Origin: Bermanella sp. WJH001
Lineage (GTDB): Bacteria > Pseudomonadota > Gammaproteobacteria > Pseudomonadales > Oceanobacteraceae
DNA: 64,000 nucleotides
Reading direction: 5' to 3'
NCBI RefSeq assembly: GCF_030070105.1
Contig: NZ_JASJOO010000003.1
Coordinates: 357,155-421,154 of the forward strand
The notes beneath the pieces are model-generated. The model searched no databases, was not told where the DNA came from, and saw nothing but the letters and a program-made list of their open reading frames with translations. The translations under genes were made by a program, and so were the position numbers. This document shows, piece after piece, positions 43,394-54,194 of this stretch. Position 1 is the stretch's first letter. Each line of letters opens with the position of its first letter.

Positions 43394-44719
43394 CTAGGTG
43401 GCTGGTACTTTGATCACTTGGCCAACGCGTATGATACTGGTTTTTAAACCATTTAGCTCTTTGAGCGTGGACATTGATGTGGCATGGCGCTGGGCAATGA
43501 CAGATAAGGTGTCGCCTGGGGCAATCACATATTCTTTTAAGCGGTCACTTTTATCACGGATACTGGCTAAGTAAGTACCAGGCGGTGGCGACTGCATGAA
43601 GTAACGTTTTATGCCTTGGTGAATAGACGATGCCATGCGGCTTTGATAAGACGAGGTTTTGAGTTTTTTAGCTTCACCAGGGTTAGATAAAAAACCAGTT
43701 TCGATTAGTAAAGAAGGGATATCTGGCGACTTCAATACCGCAAAACCAGCCTGCTCAACTTTATGTTTGTGCAGCTTAGACACGCCGCCCATACTGTTAA
43801 GTACCATCTGGCCCAAATCGAGGCTTACACTTAAGCTGGCCGTCATGGATAAATCCAATAACACGCCCGCTAATAAATCTTCTTTATCATCAAGGCTCAC
43901 GCCACCCACTCCACCGATCAAGTCCGATGAGTTTTCTTTGTCAGCCAGCCAACGAGCGGCTTCACTGGTGGCCCCTCGTTGTGATAAAGCAAAGACTGAA
44001 CTACCACTAGCACGATGACTGCTAAAGGCATCCGCATGGATGGATATAAACAAATCCGCATTGGATGCTCGGGCTTTTCTAGTACGCTCACGCAGGCCTA
44101 TATAATAATCACCTGTGCGCACCAAAACCGGTTTAAAGCCTCGCTCTTGCTCGAGCAATGCCGCCAGCTTTTTCGCAATCCCCAGCACCACTTTTTTCTC
44201 ATAAATACCACCATGACCAATGGCACCTGGGTCTTCGCCACCGTGGCCTGCATCAATGGCGACAATAATGTCACGGCTGGTCGCTTGGGTTTGTTTTACA
44301 TCAAGTACAGGCTTCGACAATGTAAGAGGGCGTGTATTTTGTGTGCGCGGTAACAAGTCCACCACTAAACGGTGACTGTATTGATTGTTGGGTGGTAATG
44401 GAAAGCTTTTCGCATCAATGGCTTCACGTAAATCCAGTACGATGCGCAGGTCTTTTTTATCACGCATGCCCCAGCGTACTTTTTTGATAGGGCCTACACT
44501 GACATCCAGGTCTTTGAGTGAATCCAACATCTTGCTGTTTTCAATATCAATGACTAGCCGATTAGGGGAGCTTAACGGAAAGATTTTATGCTCAGCTTCA
44601 CGATTTAAATCAAACACTAAGCGTGAGCTATCTGGGGCGTGCCAAAGCCTAACCCCTTGCACATCGGCAAGGGAGACGCTGGATAATGTCATCAATAAAA
44701 CGGCTAATACGGTACGCAC
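43394..44719 (-). CDS. amiB: N-acetylmuramoyl-L-alanine amidase (AmiB-type)
   Basis: 441 aa: signal peptide (ends LA about 18), AMIN domain (VRLWHAPDSSRLVFDL), zinc Amidase_3 domain (IAIDAGHGGEDPGAIG near 152, then LLIETGFLSN) and a C-terminal LysM (YVIAPGDTLSVIAQRHATS). Cleaves septal peptidoglycan for daughter-cell separation. 34 nt before mutL. Confidence 0.96.
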   Translation of the reverse strand: MRTVLAVLLMTLSSVSLADVQGVRLWHAPDSSRLVFDLNREAEHKIFPLSSPNRLVIDIENSKMLDSLKDLDVSVGPIKKVRWGMRDKKDLRIVLDLREAIDAKSFPLPPNNQYSHRLVVDLLPRTQNTRPLTLSKPVLDVKQTQATSRDIIVAIDAGHGGEDPGAIGHGGIYEKKVVLGIAKKLAALLEQERGFKPVLVRTGDYYIGLRERTRKARASNADLFISIHADAFSSHRASGSSVFALSQRGATSEAARWLADKENSSDLIGGVGGVSLDDKEDLLAGVLLDLSMTASLSVSLDLGQMVLNSMGGVSKLHKHKVEQAGFAVLKSPDIPSLLIETGFLSNPGEAKKLKTSSYQSRMASSIHQGIKRYFMQSPPPGTYLASIRDKSDRLKEYVIAPGDTLSVIAQRHATSMSTLKELNGLKTSIIRVGQVIKVPAT

Positions 44720-44746
44720 GTTACTTCTTTTTATTTTAGTGAAAAC

Positions 44747-45205
44747 CTATGCCCAAGCTTTTAGCTGGGCGCGTCCTTTTTCAGAGTGGCTGGTAAAACT
44801 TAATTGGCGGCCTTGTTGCCATGGCTCAATCACAATGTCGATATCGGCTTCGGGCAAAATACCCGCGCCTTTTTCAGGCCACTCAATTAAACACAAGGTA
44901 TCATCGGCAAAATAGTCCCTAACCCCCATAAATTCGAGCTCTTCTGGGTCCGCCAGGCGATACAAATCAAAATGGTAAACACGCAGAGTACCAAGCTCAT
45001 AAGGTTCTACCAAGGTGTATGTGGGGCTTTTTACATTTCCAGTATGACCTAACCCTTGAATCAAACCGCGGCTCAAGGTGGTTTTCCCCATGCCTAAATC
45101 ACCATGTAAATGAATCACCAAGCCCGCCTGCAATGTGGCCGCATTTGCGTGTGTCCAAGCTAACATGGCCTGCTCATCGGTAAATTGTTGTGTAATCTGA
45201 TCCAT
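44747..45205 (-). CDS. tsaE: tRNA threonylcarbamoyladenosine synthesis ATPase TsaE
   Basis: 152 aa with Walker A HLHGDLGMGKTTLSRGLIQG (near 33-52) and SPTYTLVEPYE. Works with TsaB/TsaD in t6A37 formation. Between nnr and amiB. Confidence 0.96.
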   Translation of the reverse strand: MDQITQQFTDEQAMLAWTHANAATLQAGLVIHLHGDLGMGKTTLSRGLIQGLGHTGNVKSPTYTLVEPYELGTLRVYHFDLYRLADPEELEFMGVRDYFADDTLCLIEWPEKGAGILPEADIDIVIEPWQQGRQLSFTSHSEKGRAQLKAWA

Positions 45206-45252
45206 CTATGTCTCTGCTTATTTCTGACAGCCAGCAACCCCATGCTGGACTG

Positions 45253-46788
45253 TCAATTTAATAACTTGCGTAACTCAACTAGCAAATCACTGGCCAGTAA
45301 ACTACTTTGACCGTGCTTTGCACCCTCATCAGCTGCAGCGCTATGCAAGCAAACCGCCCCGCTGATCACCTGATGAAGATGTTTTGGTAAAGCCTGTAGA
45401 TGCTGCGCCATAAAACTTGCACTAATACCGGTTAATACATCACCCATGCCTGCACTGGCCATACCTGGGTTACCATCGGTACAAATTTTAATGCCAGCAG
45501 AATCACCCATTAAAGAGCCGGCACCTTTTAATACCACATAACTATTAAAACGTTCACTCAATGAGCGTAATGCCGTAAAACGATCCTGCATGACACTCGA
45601 CACATCTACACCCAGCATTCTGGCCGCTTCACCTGGGTGAGGGGTCATAACGCTGATGCGCTGAGCCAAATTATGTTGGATCTTACCAGTGGCCATTAAA
45701 TTCAAAGCATCGGCATCTAATACCACAGGTAGTGTGCTTTGCATCACTTGTTGCAGCATTTGCTGCCCCCAACTGCTTTGGCCTAAACCTGGGCCAATGG
45801 CAATCACATCAGCTTTGGCGAGCAATGGAATCAACTGCTGCCCAGATTCAACCCCATGGGCCATCACTTCTGGCTGTCGAGCCACAATGGCACCGACATG
45901 CTCTGGCCGCGTCGCTACACTGACCAAGCCAGCACCAGCGCGTAATGCCGCTGATGCACTTAAACTCACGGCGCCCGCCATGCCACTATCGCCACCGATA
46001 ATCAAAACATGTCCAAAATCCCCTTTATGGGCAGTCACTTTTCGTGGACTAAATAACGCCCCTTGTTGAACACTGTGCCAGTTAAGCAAACGGGAGCTGA
46101 TTTCTAAGTAGGTACGTACTGACTTTGGAATGCCTAAATTAGCCAAACGCACCTGCCCCACATAATCAGGAGCATGCCCAGTAAACAACCCCTGTTTGTT
46201 CAATAACATGGTGACGGTAATATCAGCAATGATCGCCTCTGCCGCCACATACCCTGATGAAGCATTCACACCAGAAGGCACATCAATGGCCAATACCGGT
46301 AATGGGCTTTCATTGACCAAGCTAATCAGCGCAGACACGTCATCACTGGGTGCCCCTTTTATACCTACACCTAACAAGGCATCTACGATGACACAATTAG
46401 GTTTATACCAATTAATTTGCTCGCTAGAGATGACATCTAAACCTGAACTAATAGCCGCCTCTGCAGCCAGCTTAGCTTCACCTTCTAAGCGGTAAATTGC
46501 ACCGGCAAACACCAGCTGCACATCAATGCCATGCTCTTGTGCAATACTGGCCATCTCAAAGCCGTCACCGCCATTATTGCCTTTACCACATAAAATAATG
46601 AGCTCTTGAACATTGGGCCATTCACTGAGCAAAACCGCAAAAGCCGCTTGCGCCGCTTGCTGCATTAACTCGTACCCTGAATAACCAAGATCATCGATAC
46701 AATGACGATCCAACGCTTGGCATTGCTCGGCCGTATATAAAGGAATACCCATATCAGATTTAAAGCGCAGTGCTTTTTGTGTCGCCAT
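45253..46788 (-). CDS. nnr: Bifunctional NAD(P)H-hydrate epimerase/dehydratase
   Basis: 511 aa, repairs hydrated NAD(P)H. N-terminal epimerase half (LCGKGNNGGDGFEMA near 66-80) and C-terminal ADP-dependent dehydratase half (VLDADALNLMA, MTPHPGEAARMLG, GMGDVLTGI). A second Met at codon 13 is a possible start. Divergent from queG. Confidence 0.95.
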   Translation of the reverse strand: MATQKALRFKSDMGIPLYTAEQCQALDRHCIDDLGYSGYELMQQAAQAAFAVLLSEWPNVQELIILCGKGNNGGDGFEMASIAQEHGIDVQLVFAGAIYRLEGEAKLAAEAAISSGLDVISSEQINWYKPNCVIVDALLGVGIKGAPSDDVSALISLVNESPLPVLAIDVPSGVNASSGYVAAEAIIADITVTMLLNKQGLFTGHAPDYVGQVRLANLGIPKSVRTYLEISSRLLNWHSVQQGALFSPRKVTAHKGDFGHVLIIGGDSGMAGAVSLSASAALRAGAGLVSVATRPEHVGAIVARQPEVMAHGVESGQQLIPLLAKADVIAIGPGLGQSSWGQQMLQQVMQSTLPVVLDADALNLMATGKIQHNLAQRISVMTPHPGEAARMLGVDVSSVMQDRFTALRSLSERFNSYVVLKGAGSLMGDSAGIKICTDGNPGMASAGMGDVLTGISASFMAQHLQALPKHLHQVISGAVCLHSAAADEGAKHGQSSLLASDLLVELRKLLN

Positions 46789-46949
46789 CCGTGTCTACCA
46801 CAATCATAAAAAACTGAAACGATTATACCTGCATCACTAAAGTTCTCCATGGTTCAAATTAGCAGGGGCAGCCACTGAGCAGCAATTCATAGAGATAGGG
46901 AGTGAAGTATCGTAAAATCAGCAAACACTCTTTAGGTTTCTTTGTGTTT

Positions 46950-48029
46950 ATGATCACCCCAGAACAAAGCCAAGCGCTTGCCCGCGACATTAAAACTTGG
47001 GGAGAAGAACTGGGCTTCGCCCAAGTGGCCATTACCGATGTTGACCTTCAACAACATGGTGAACGACTAGTCGAGTGGTTAAAAAAAGGCTATCACGGCG
47101 AAATGGCTTACATGGCCGATCATGATGACATGCGCTATCGCCCAGAAAAACTGCACCCAGGCACCTTTCGGATTATCACGCTAAGAATGGATTACATGGC
47201 ACCGGAAGTAGAAACCATCCGTGTACTCAACAACCCCAATCAAGCTTACATCAGCCGCTATGCCTTAGGGCGTGATTATCACAAGCTTATGCGCAAACGC
47301 ATCACGCAACTGGGCAAAAAAATCGAACATGCCATTAGTGAACTAGACCTTGCACCTAACTTTCGCGCCTTTGTGGACAGCGCACCAGTATTAGAGCGCG
47401 GCCTTGCTCAAAAAGCTGGCATGGGCTGGATTGGCAAAAACGCCATGTTAATCAACCCAAAAGCGGGGAGTTATTTTTTCTTAGGGGAGTTATTCACCAA
47501 CTTACCCTTACCCCTTGATGACCCCTATCAAGATATGAACTGCGGCAGTTGCACCGCATGTATCACCGAATGCCCCACTGGGGCCATTGTGGATAACCAT
47601 GTGGTGGATGGGCGCAAATGCATTTCCTATTTAACCATTGAATTGAAAACCGCCATTCCTGAAGCGTTGCGCAGCAAAATGGGCAACCGCATTTTTGGTT
47701 GCGATGACTGCCAACTTTGCTGTCCGTGGAATAAATTCACCAAGGCATCACAAGAACAAGATTTCACCCCGCGCCACAATTTAGACACCGCCACCTTGCT
47801 TGAACTCTTTGCTTGGGACGAAAAAACATTTTTAGCTAAAACCCAAGGCACACCGATTCGCCGTGCCGGTCATGAACGTTGGTTAAGAAACATTGCGGTG
47901 GCTCTGGGTAATGCGCCGCACGCCCAAGAAATCATTATAGCTCTAAATGATAAAGCCAGTTTTAACTCCCCTTTAGTGCAAGAACACGTCAACTGGGCAC
48001 TGCAACAGCAGTTACAAAAACCTTCATAG
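46950..48029 (+). CDS. queG: Epoxyqueuosine reductase
   Basis: 359 aa, last step of queuosine synthesis, cobalamin and two 4Fe-4S clusters. MNCGSCTACITECPTGAI and FGCDDCQLCCPWNKF supply the cluster cysteines. ATG at 46950 gives MITPEQSQALARDIKTWGEEL, aligning with the E. coli start; the upstream GTG (46902) adds a non-homologous tail. Confidence 0.93.
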   Translation: MITPEQSQALARDIKTWGEELGFAQVAITDVDLQQHGERLVEWLKKGYHGEMAYMADHDDMRYRPEKLHPGTFRIITLRMDYMAPEVETIRVLNNPNQAYISRYALGRDYHKLMRKRITQLGKKIEHAISELDLAPNFRAFVDSAPVLERGLAQKAGMGWIGKNAMLINPKAGSYFFLGELFTNLPLPLDDPYQDMNCGSCTACITECPTGAIVDNHVVDGRKCISYLTIELKTAIPEALRSKMGNRIFGCDDCQLCCPWNKFTKASQEQDFTPRHNLDTATLLELFAWDEKTFLAKTQGTPIRRAGHERWLRNIAVALGNAPHAQEIIIALNDKASFNSPLVQEHVNWALQQQLQKPS

Positions 48030-48188
48030 GTCATTTGTTTGCCTGCAAAATAACGCCAAAACCCCTTGTATTAGCGATTTAAACAACACAGTGGTATGGT
48101 TTAAAGCATATCATCATGTTTAGGGTGGCTTACAAGCCAAGCGCTGGGCTGAAATTCAATAATAATTAGACATCTAAAAGTGTGTTAA

Positions 48189-48232
48189 ACGAGTATAACC
48201 CGTTAGGTGTGTTCGCCTACTGAATGACTCGT
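48189..48232 (+). promoter_or_regulatory. Nested hairpin in proVWX leader
   Basis: Outer stem ACGAGT/ACTCGT (48189-48194, 48227-48232) encloses inner stem TAGGTG/CGCCTA (48204-48219, loop TGTT), followed by CAT5C. Lies about 50 nt before proV. It could be an attenuator or RNA-processing structure; no known riboswitch is recognised. Confidence 0.4.
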
Positions 48233-48283
48233 CATTTTTCAGCCCCACCTGAACTTAAGCAATAAAACGCCAAGGGCGACCTC

Positions 48284-49489
48284 ATGAAGACAAAATTATC
48301 TATACAGCACGTGTATAAGATTTTTGGTAAACACCCTAAAAAAGCCATGAATATGGTGGGACAGGGCAAAACAAAAGACCAAATATTCAGCGCCATAGGC
48401 CAAACCGTGGGCGTAAAAGATGCCTCTTTCGATATTTATGAGGGGGAGATCTTTGTCATTATGGGGCTTTCTGGCTCAGGAAAATCCACCATGGTGCGCA
48501 TGCTCAACCGACTTATTGAGCCTACCCAGGGTAAAATATTTTTAGATGACACCGACATCGCCTCTTTAGACGAAGAAGCACTTCGTCAAATACGCTTGCA
48601 TAAAATCTCAATGGTATTTCAATCCTTTGCGCTCATGCCCCATATCTGCGTGCGCGACAATGTAGCCTTTGGTTTAGATTTAGCAGGTGATGTATCCATT
48701 GAAGAGCGCCAAAAACGCGCAGACGCTGCACTGGATCGTGTGGGTCTATTGCCCAATGCAGACTCTTACCCCAGTGAGCTATCAGGTGGTATGCAGCAAC
48801 GAGTTGGCCTTGCCCGAGCTCTGTGCATAAACCCAGATGTTCTGTTAATGGATGAGGCCTTCAGCGCCCTTGATCCGCTCATTCGAACTGAAATGCAAGA
48901 TGAGCTGCTGCGCCTGCAAGCAGAAGATAAACGCACCATTGTGTTTATCTCTCACGATTTAGACGAAGCCGTGCGCATCGGTGATCGCATCGCCATCATG
49001 CAAGGGGGCGAGGTGGTGCAAGTGGGCACCCCAGACGACATCATTAACAATCCTGCCAATGATTACGTACGCTCATTCTTTCGTGGTGTCGATGTAAGCA
49101 CAGTGTTAAGTGCAAAAGATGTGGCTAGTCGCACTCAACAAACTCTCATAAAAAAAACCTCCGATACAGGTATTAGTACCAGTCTGCAATTACTTAAAGA
49201 CAATGATCGAGATTATGGTTACGTGGTCGATGGCAGTAATCAGTTTGTTGGGGTGGTCTCAACTGACTCGTTAAAACAAGCCAAACAGCAAAGCCAAGCA
49301 ATTGAAGCGGCACTTTTGAAAAAACCACAAACCATTCTGGCCGACACGCCACTGGGTGAATTAATTTCTGATGTAGCCCAAGCGCCTTGCTCGCCCCCTG
49401 TGGTCAATGAGCAAGGGAAGTTTTTAGGGGTCATCAGTAAAACCGTTTTACTGGAAGCGCTGGACCGTCAAACAGGAGATACCTTATGA
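48284..49489 (+). CDS. proV: Glycine betaine/proline ABC transporter ATPase
   Basis: 401 aa: Walker [10 protein letters not shown] (61-69), signature [15 protein letters not shown], Walker [13 protein letters not shown], and a C-terminal pair of CBS domains (about 280-400) that may sense ionic strength. First gene of an osmoprotectant-uptake operon; overlaps proW by 4 nt. Confidence 0.95.
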   Translation: MKTKLSIQHVYKIFGKHPKKAMNMVGQGKTKDQIFSAIGQTVGVKDASFDIYEGEIFVIMGLSGSGKSTMVRMLNRLIEPTQGKIFLDDTDIASLDEEALRQIRLHKISMVFQSFALMPHICVRDNVAFGLDLAGDVSIEERQKRADAALDRVGLLPNADSYPSELSGGMQQRVGLARALCINPDVLLMDEAFSALDPLIRTEMQDELLRLQAEDKRTIVFISHDLDEAVRIGDRIAIMQGGEVVQVGTPDDIINNPANDYVRSFFRGVDVSTVLSAKDVASRTQQTLIKKTSDTGISTSLQLLKDNDRDYGYVVDGSNQFVGVVSTDSLKQAKQQSQAIEAALLKKPQTILADTPLGELISDVAQAPCSPPVVNEQGKFLGVISKTVLLEALDRQTGDTL

Positions 49490-50424
49490 GCCAAGATAAC
49501 CCATGGGGCACTCAAGACAGTAACGACTCGGCTTATCTTGCAGATAAATCCAATGAGGTAGCACCAAGTTTCGATTGGACCGAACCATTCAAAGTAGATG
49601 GCGGCATCATCCCTTTTAATGACATGGTGGATTCCACACTGGATGCTGTGGTGCCGTTTTTACGCCCAGTTTTTCAAGCTCTGTCTCAGCCTATCGGCTG
49701 GATTTTAAATTCCATCGAAGCTTTTTTATTATGGGTCCCCGCCCCCTTTATTATCTTGGCGCTGGCATTATTGGCCTGGAAACTATCGACTCGTAATATC
49801 GCCATTGGCACTTTCTTGGGCTTACTGAGTATTGGATTAATTGGCGCATGGGATGACGCCATGATCACCCTTTCATTGGTGATCACTTCATTATTCTTTT
49901 GCGTAGCCATTGGTTTGCCCATGGGAATATGGTTGTCGCGTTCGGATAAAGCGGTTTCGATTGTGCGACCCATTTTAGATGCCATGCAAACCACTCCTGC
50001 GTTTGTGTATTTGATTCCCATCGTTATGTTATTCAGCCCGGGTAAGGTAGCCGGTGTCATCGTCACCATTATTTTTGCGGTTCCGCCCATGATCCGTTTA
50101 ACCAATTTAGGCATTCGCCAAGTCCCTGCGGACTTAATCGAGGCAGCAAAAGCATTTGGTACCAATCCAAAACAGTTGCTGTTCAAAGTGCAATTGCCTC
50201 TTGCTCTGCCCACCATCATGGCTGGGGTGAATCAAACCTTGATGCTCGCGCTTTCAATGGTGGTGATTGCCTCCATGATTGCAGTACCTGGTCTGGGTCT
50301 TATGGTATTACAAGGTATTGGTCGTAACGACATAGGTATTGCTGCCGTTGGTGGCTTAGGGATTGTGGTACTAGCGATAATTTTAGATCGCATTACACAA
50401 CACATTGGCCGCGGCAAAAAATAA
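49486..50424 (+). CDS. proW: Glycine betaine/proline ABC transporter permease
   Basis: 312 aa with about six TM helices after a hydrophilic N-terminal extension. The permease loop [20 protein letters not shown], which contacts the ATPase, is present near 213. Coupled to proV. Confidence 0.95.
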   Translation: MSQDNPWGTQDSNDSAYLADKSNEVAPSFDWTEPFKVDGGIIPFNDMVDSTLDAVVPFLRPVFQALSQPIGWILNSIEAFLLWVPAPFIILALALLAWKLSTRNIAIGTFLGLLSIGLIGAWDDAMITLSLVITSLFFCVAIGLPMGIWLSRSDKAVSIVRPILDAMQTTPAFVYLIPIVMLFSPGKVAGVIVTIIFAVPPMIRLTNLGIRQVPADLIEAAKAFGTNPKQLLFKVQLPLALPTIMAGVNQTLMLALSMVVIASMIAVPGLGLMVLQGIGRNDIGIAAVGGLGIVVLAIILDRITQHIGRGKK

Positions 50425-50458
50425 CGCGAACAACATTTAACAAAACAAGGAGCAAACC

Positions 50459-51472
50459 ATGAAGCTGCTTAAAGCATTATTAGTCTTACCCATATTAACA
50501 ACACTGTTAGCAGGTTGTTCAGAAACTGCAGAAACCACAACAGCCAACACCGATAAACCAGGCAAGGGCATAAGCGTGAAAAGTTTTCACAGTCCAATCG
50601 CTGAAGAAAAATTTCAAACTCTGATTATTAACCGTGCCCTAGAAGAGTTGGGATATGACACACAGCCCATTTTAGAAGTGGAATACAACGCTGGCTATAC
50701 CGCCATTGCACAAAACGACATTCAATGGGCTGCTATTAGTTGGGACCCGTTACACAATGACATGTTTAAAAACTCTGGTGGCGGCGATACCATCATTAAA
50801 TTAGGCCAATACATTACCGGCGCAGCACAAGGCTATTTAATGGATAAAGCCACCGCCGAAAAATATAGCATCGACACCATTGATGATTTAAAAGATCCGA
50901 CACTGGCTAAGTTATTTGATGCCACTGGCGACGGTAAAGCCGATCTAACTGGCTGCCAGCCAGGCTGGGGCTGTGAAGCCGTAATCAATCACCAACTCAA
51001 TGCATTTGGTTTGCGCGATACGGTTAACCATGTACAAGGCAGTTATGCGGCCATTATCTCAGACACTATTGCCCGCTATAAAGCTGGCCAGCCAATCGTG
51101 TATTACACTTGGACGCCTTATTGGGTTTCAGGTGTATTAGTTCCTAGTAAGGACGTTGTTTGGTTACAAGTGCCACGCTCTGAACACCCACTGGGCACTG
51201 ACACACAGCTACCAAACGGGGATAACTATGGTTTTAATGTAAACAGCGAACGGATTGTTGTGAATAAAGAATTTGCCGAAGCAAATCCTGCTGCGAAAAA
51301 ATTATTTGAAGTAGCAAAATTAAATATCAATGCCGTATCTGCCCAGAACAAATTAATTTCAGAGGGTGAAAATACAGCAGCAGATATCGAACGTCACACT
51401 ACTAACTGGATAGCTAAAAACCGTGATTTATTCGATTCATGGTTAGAAGCAGCTAGAAACGCAGCTATGTAG
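50459..51472 (+). CDS. proX: Glycine betaine-binding lipoprotein
   Basis: 337 aa. Lipobox LLAGC (Cys 20) makes it a lipoprotein rather than the free periplasmic form of E. coli. AQNDIQWAAISWDPLH and LTGCQPGWGCEAVINHQ, a Cys pair like that of ProX, identify the family. AAGGAG upstream. Confidence 0.93.
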   Translation: MKLLKALLVLPILTTLLAGCSETAETTTANTDKPGKGISVKSFHSPIAEEKFQTLIINRALEELGYDTQPILEVEYNAGYTAIAQNDIQWAAISWDPLHNDMFKNSGGGDTIIKLGQYITGAAQGYLMDKATAEKYSIDTIDDLKDPTLAKLFDATGDGKADLTGCQPGWGCEAVINHQLNAFGLRDTVNHVQGSYAAIISDTIARYKAGQPIVYYTWTPYWVSGVLVPSKDVVWLQVPRSEHPLGTDTQLPNGDNYGFNVNSERIVVNKEFAEANPAAKKLFEVAKLNINAVSAQNKLISEGENTAADIERHTTNWIAKNRDLFDSWLEAARNAAM

Positions 51473-51499
51473 GTGACCGATTGCACAGGCTGTAAAGAT

Positions 51500-51524
51500 A
51501 AGGAGCCCTAAGGCTCCTTTTTTT
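51500..51524 (+). terminator. proVWX terminator
   Basis: AAGGAGCC-CTAA-GGCTCCTT followed by T5, 28 nt after proX. Confidence 0.92.
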
Positions 51525-51567
51525 ATATGTGTCGCGTTATGATTTAGAAAAACATGAGACTCATAAC

Positions 51568-52293
51568 ATGGATGTTATCTGGATAAATCTATTTAGCTCA
51601 TCATCAATACAATACTGGGTAGATATTTTTGCCATATGTGGTGCATGCCTTGTCTTAGACGCATTTATCATGTCGATATTAAAAGGCAAACACCGCGCTG
51701 AACGTAGCCATTATCTGTTAAGTATTATCTCTGTAGTTTGTTACATCGCGTTGTTTCCATTAAACAGCGAATTATTCCGCCATTATTGGATGCAAATTTT
51801 ATTGGGTTTATACCTTTATGATTTGTGCATCATAGCTCGCGATTGGCGACAACTTAAACCCAGCTATCGTACTTTTTATTCGGTTCACCATGGGGTCAGT
51901 TTAGGCTTATTTGTCATCTGGCATTTAAGTTTTGTGCCCTTTACCGATGCCATGGCCATTGGCGCATTGCTCTGGGTAAGCAGTGATGTGTGGCGCTGGG
52001 CAGAACAATTTTGGCGTTTAAGTGGCAAACACAGTTCAAATAAATTACGTGACGGGGTGTATTATTTAGAGCGAGGACATAGGGTGTTTGCTTACGCTTT
52101 ATTTTTATGGATTTTAGATTTTGAATTTAAATACATGTCTGAAATAGTTCTCATTTCAAGCGGTATTTTAATGGACATCATTGATACTTATTTTCAACAA
52201 CAAGCCAGACGGGTGCATCGGTTAAAACACTCGATCACTAAAGGAATTCATACAAACCCTCACCCGCAAAACAACAAGAAAAAAGCCGCTTAA
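51568..52293 (+). CDS. Multi-pass membrane protein, unknown function
   Basis: 241 aa with about five to six predicted TM segments. The centre reads YSVHHGVSLGLFVIWH, a His pair in a membrane context reminiscent of TLC-type proteins, but this is weak. The ATG at 51568 is preferred: the alternative GTG at 51529 lies right behind the proVWX terminator. The C-terminus is basic (NNKKKAA). Tail overlaps the convergent M14 gene by 4 nt. Confidence 0.6.
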   Translation: MDVIWINLFSSSSIQYWVDIFAICGACLVLDAFIMSILKGKHRAERSHYLLSIISVVCYIALFPLNSELFRHYWMQILLGLYLYDLCIIARDWRQLKPSYRTFYSVHHGVSLGLFVIWHLSFVPFTDAMAIGALLWVSSDVWRWAEQFWRLSGKHSSNKLRDGVYYLERGHRVFAYALFLWILDFEFKYMSEIVLISSGILMDIIDTYFQQQARRVHRLKHSITKGIHTNPHPQNNKKKAA

Positions 52294-53453
52294 TCTTTAT
52301 ACCACATAGACAGCGCCACTTGCTCCATGGCATACCACTGATCTCCTTGGGGTTTCCATTGTTCAAAATTACGGGTGGCAGCTAATAAAAAATCCATCAA
52401 TCCCAAGTGCTGCCTTAATACCCGTGCATGACGGTGAGGCACCGTAGGGTGAAATAAACCACTAAAACTTAACAATTGAATGGGGCGTTTTTTCACCCAG
52501 TTCCACGATCCCATCTCTAAGGTTATGGGCAATAACGTTCGCCCCTGTTGTTGGCATTTACGATGAAAATAATCCCATACATCACCATGACTTAAATACG
52601 CAGTGGATTGTGGTTCAAATAAATAATTATGGTTTGGGTAATTGCGTTCCCATAAAATTTTTAACGCCATATACACAGGCACATCACTAATGGGTTGACG
52701 ACGAAATGCGTAAGGAATCCACAGCTGATCTTTAAAACCAAAACCACTGTGTATATCTAACGCAATTACAGGTTTGTCGTTGGCCGTAATACGTTCAATA
52801 ACGTGTTCAAGCACACAAAACTCCGTTTGCACTTCCCCCCCTTGTTTTCCGCGATACCAAGGTAATTTTTTACTAAAGCGTTGCCCACCTAATAAAAATG
52901 GCACAGGGTCTTCGGCTTCAATGGGCGCGTGACGATTGATATCAATACCATTGGCATTGGAGCGGCGGTTTAAATACATACCTGCAGGATTGACCATGGG
53001 TAAAATCACCAGCGCCACATCGCTCACAAATTGGCTACGCCAAAGGCCATCCCAACGATAACGTTGTAATAACGATTGCAACCAAGCCAATAAGGCTTGT
53101 GTGCCAATGCGCTCAACGCCATGAATGGCAGCGCTAATAAAAAAAGTAGTTTGGCTTTTTTCGGGGTCACCTATGGTCAGCATGGGGATTGGAAGTTGAA
53201 TATTATTAACAGGGACTTGCGCTAATAGTTCAACCTCAATCACATCTTGGTTTTGGCTGATAATTTTATCCAGCTCAAGGTATTCAGGCACATAAGTTTT
53301 AAGCTGACCTTTGTGGCACTGCACAAATTCATGCAATAACTGCCCATCGTTTAGTGCGATATCAACATCGTTTGTTAAAACAAATTCAGAGGCAAACGCA
53401 AGCTTGGAGGTATTGCTTTCAGGCGGAGGGTTGGGCGCCACATTGACATCCAT
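52290..53453 (-). CDS. M14-family zinc carboxypeptidase / AstE-AspA-like enzyme
   Basis: 387 aa. Zn-site HGVERIG (near 110), RSNANGIDINRHAP, ALDIHSGFGFKDQ (third ligand His) and catalytic-type TLEMGSWNW support an M14 hydrolase. No signal peptide, so cytoplasmic. The large extra C-terminal region is typical of M14 proteins annotated as DUF2817-like or succinylglutamate desuccinylase-like; substrate unknown. Confidence 0.75.
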   Translation of the reverse strand: MDVNVAPNPPPESNTSKLAFASEFVLTNDVDIALNDGQLLHEFVQCHKGQLKTYVPEYLELDKIISQNQDVIEVELLAQVPVNNIQLPIPMLTIGDPEKSQTTFFISAAIHGVERIGTQALLAWLQSLLQRYRWDGLWRSQFVSDVALVILPMVNPAGMYLNRRSNANGIDINRHAPIEAEDPVPFLLGGQRFSKKLPWYRGKQGGEVQTEFCVLEHVIERITANDKPVIALDIHSGFGFKDQLWIPYAFRRQPISDVPVYMALKILWERNYPNHNYLFEPQSTAYLSHGDVWDYFHRKCQQQGRTLLPITLEMGSWNWVKKRPIQLLSFSGLFHPTVPHRHARVLRQHLGLMDFLLAATRNFEQWKPQGDQWYAMEQVALSMWYKD

Positions 53454-53635
53454 TTTGATTGTTCCTAAACATCATGGTTAGGCCAATTTCTCAGCTAACC
53501 TCATACAAAAAGTGTAGCCAATACTAAAGCAGGTCAGTGGTCATGTCCTGCCTGTCATAAAAATTTCACAAAGCAGGATTTAGCGACTCAAACTGTTATC
53601 ATGGGTGTCATTATAAATTACTCATCGAAACCATC

Positions 53636-54109
53636 ATGACCAATATTGCAGTGTTTGTGGATGTGCAAAATATCTATTACACCACCCGCGACATGTATAA
53701 GCGCTCATTTAACTACAAAAAACTATGGGCCGATTTGAGCGAGCAAGGCACCATCACACACGCTTATGCCTATGCCATTGACCGCGGCATTGATAGCCAA
53801 ATTAAATTTCAAGATGCGCTGCGTAATATAGGTTTTGACGTCAAACTTAAACCTTTTATTCAACGCCGTGACGGCAGCGCAAAAGGAGACTGGGATGTGG
53901 GCATTACCATAGATGTGATGGAAGCCGCCCCAGACGTAGACCAAGTGGTTTTATTAAGTGGTGATGGCGACTTTGCCATTTTATTAGAAAAAGTGCGCAG
54001 TAAATTTAAGGTGAAAACCAAGGTTTATGGCGTGGAGTTTTTAACCGCCAATGGCTTGATTCAAAGCTGTGATGAATTTGTGAATATAGAAAAAGACATG
54101 CTGATCTAA
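53636..54109 (+). CDS. NYN domain (LabA/DUF88-like) protein
   Basis: 157 aa PIN-like nuclease fold. Acidic residues at the expected places: FVDVQNIYY (7-15), KGDWDVGITIDVM (near 82-94), LLSGDGDFAILL (near 103-114). NYN proteins are predicted RNases; target unknown. Monocistronic. Confidence 0.9.
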   Translation: MTNIAVFVDVQNIYYTTRDMYKRSFNYKKLWADLSEQGTITHAYAYAIDRGIDSQIKFQDALRNIGFDVKLKPFIQRRDGSAKGDWDVGITIDVMEAAPDVDQVVLLSGDGDFAILLEKVRSKFKVKTKVYGVEFLTANGLIQSCDEFVNIEKDMLI

Positions 54110-54194
54110 TGCGTTAAATAGCCAATTTATCTAAAAAACCACTCAAGACATAATGCGCCACGCCGATAACTCACCCATCGGCAAAGGTGCTTTT

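Noticed and set aside
48030..48283. Known riboswitch before proVWX
   Set aside because: No conserved core of a described riboswitch class could be recognised; only generic nested stems are visible.
51529..51567. GTG start for the membrane protein after proX
   Set aside because: It lies right behind the T-run of the proVWX terminator and has no Shine-Dalgarno; the ATG at 51568 is more plausible.
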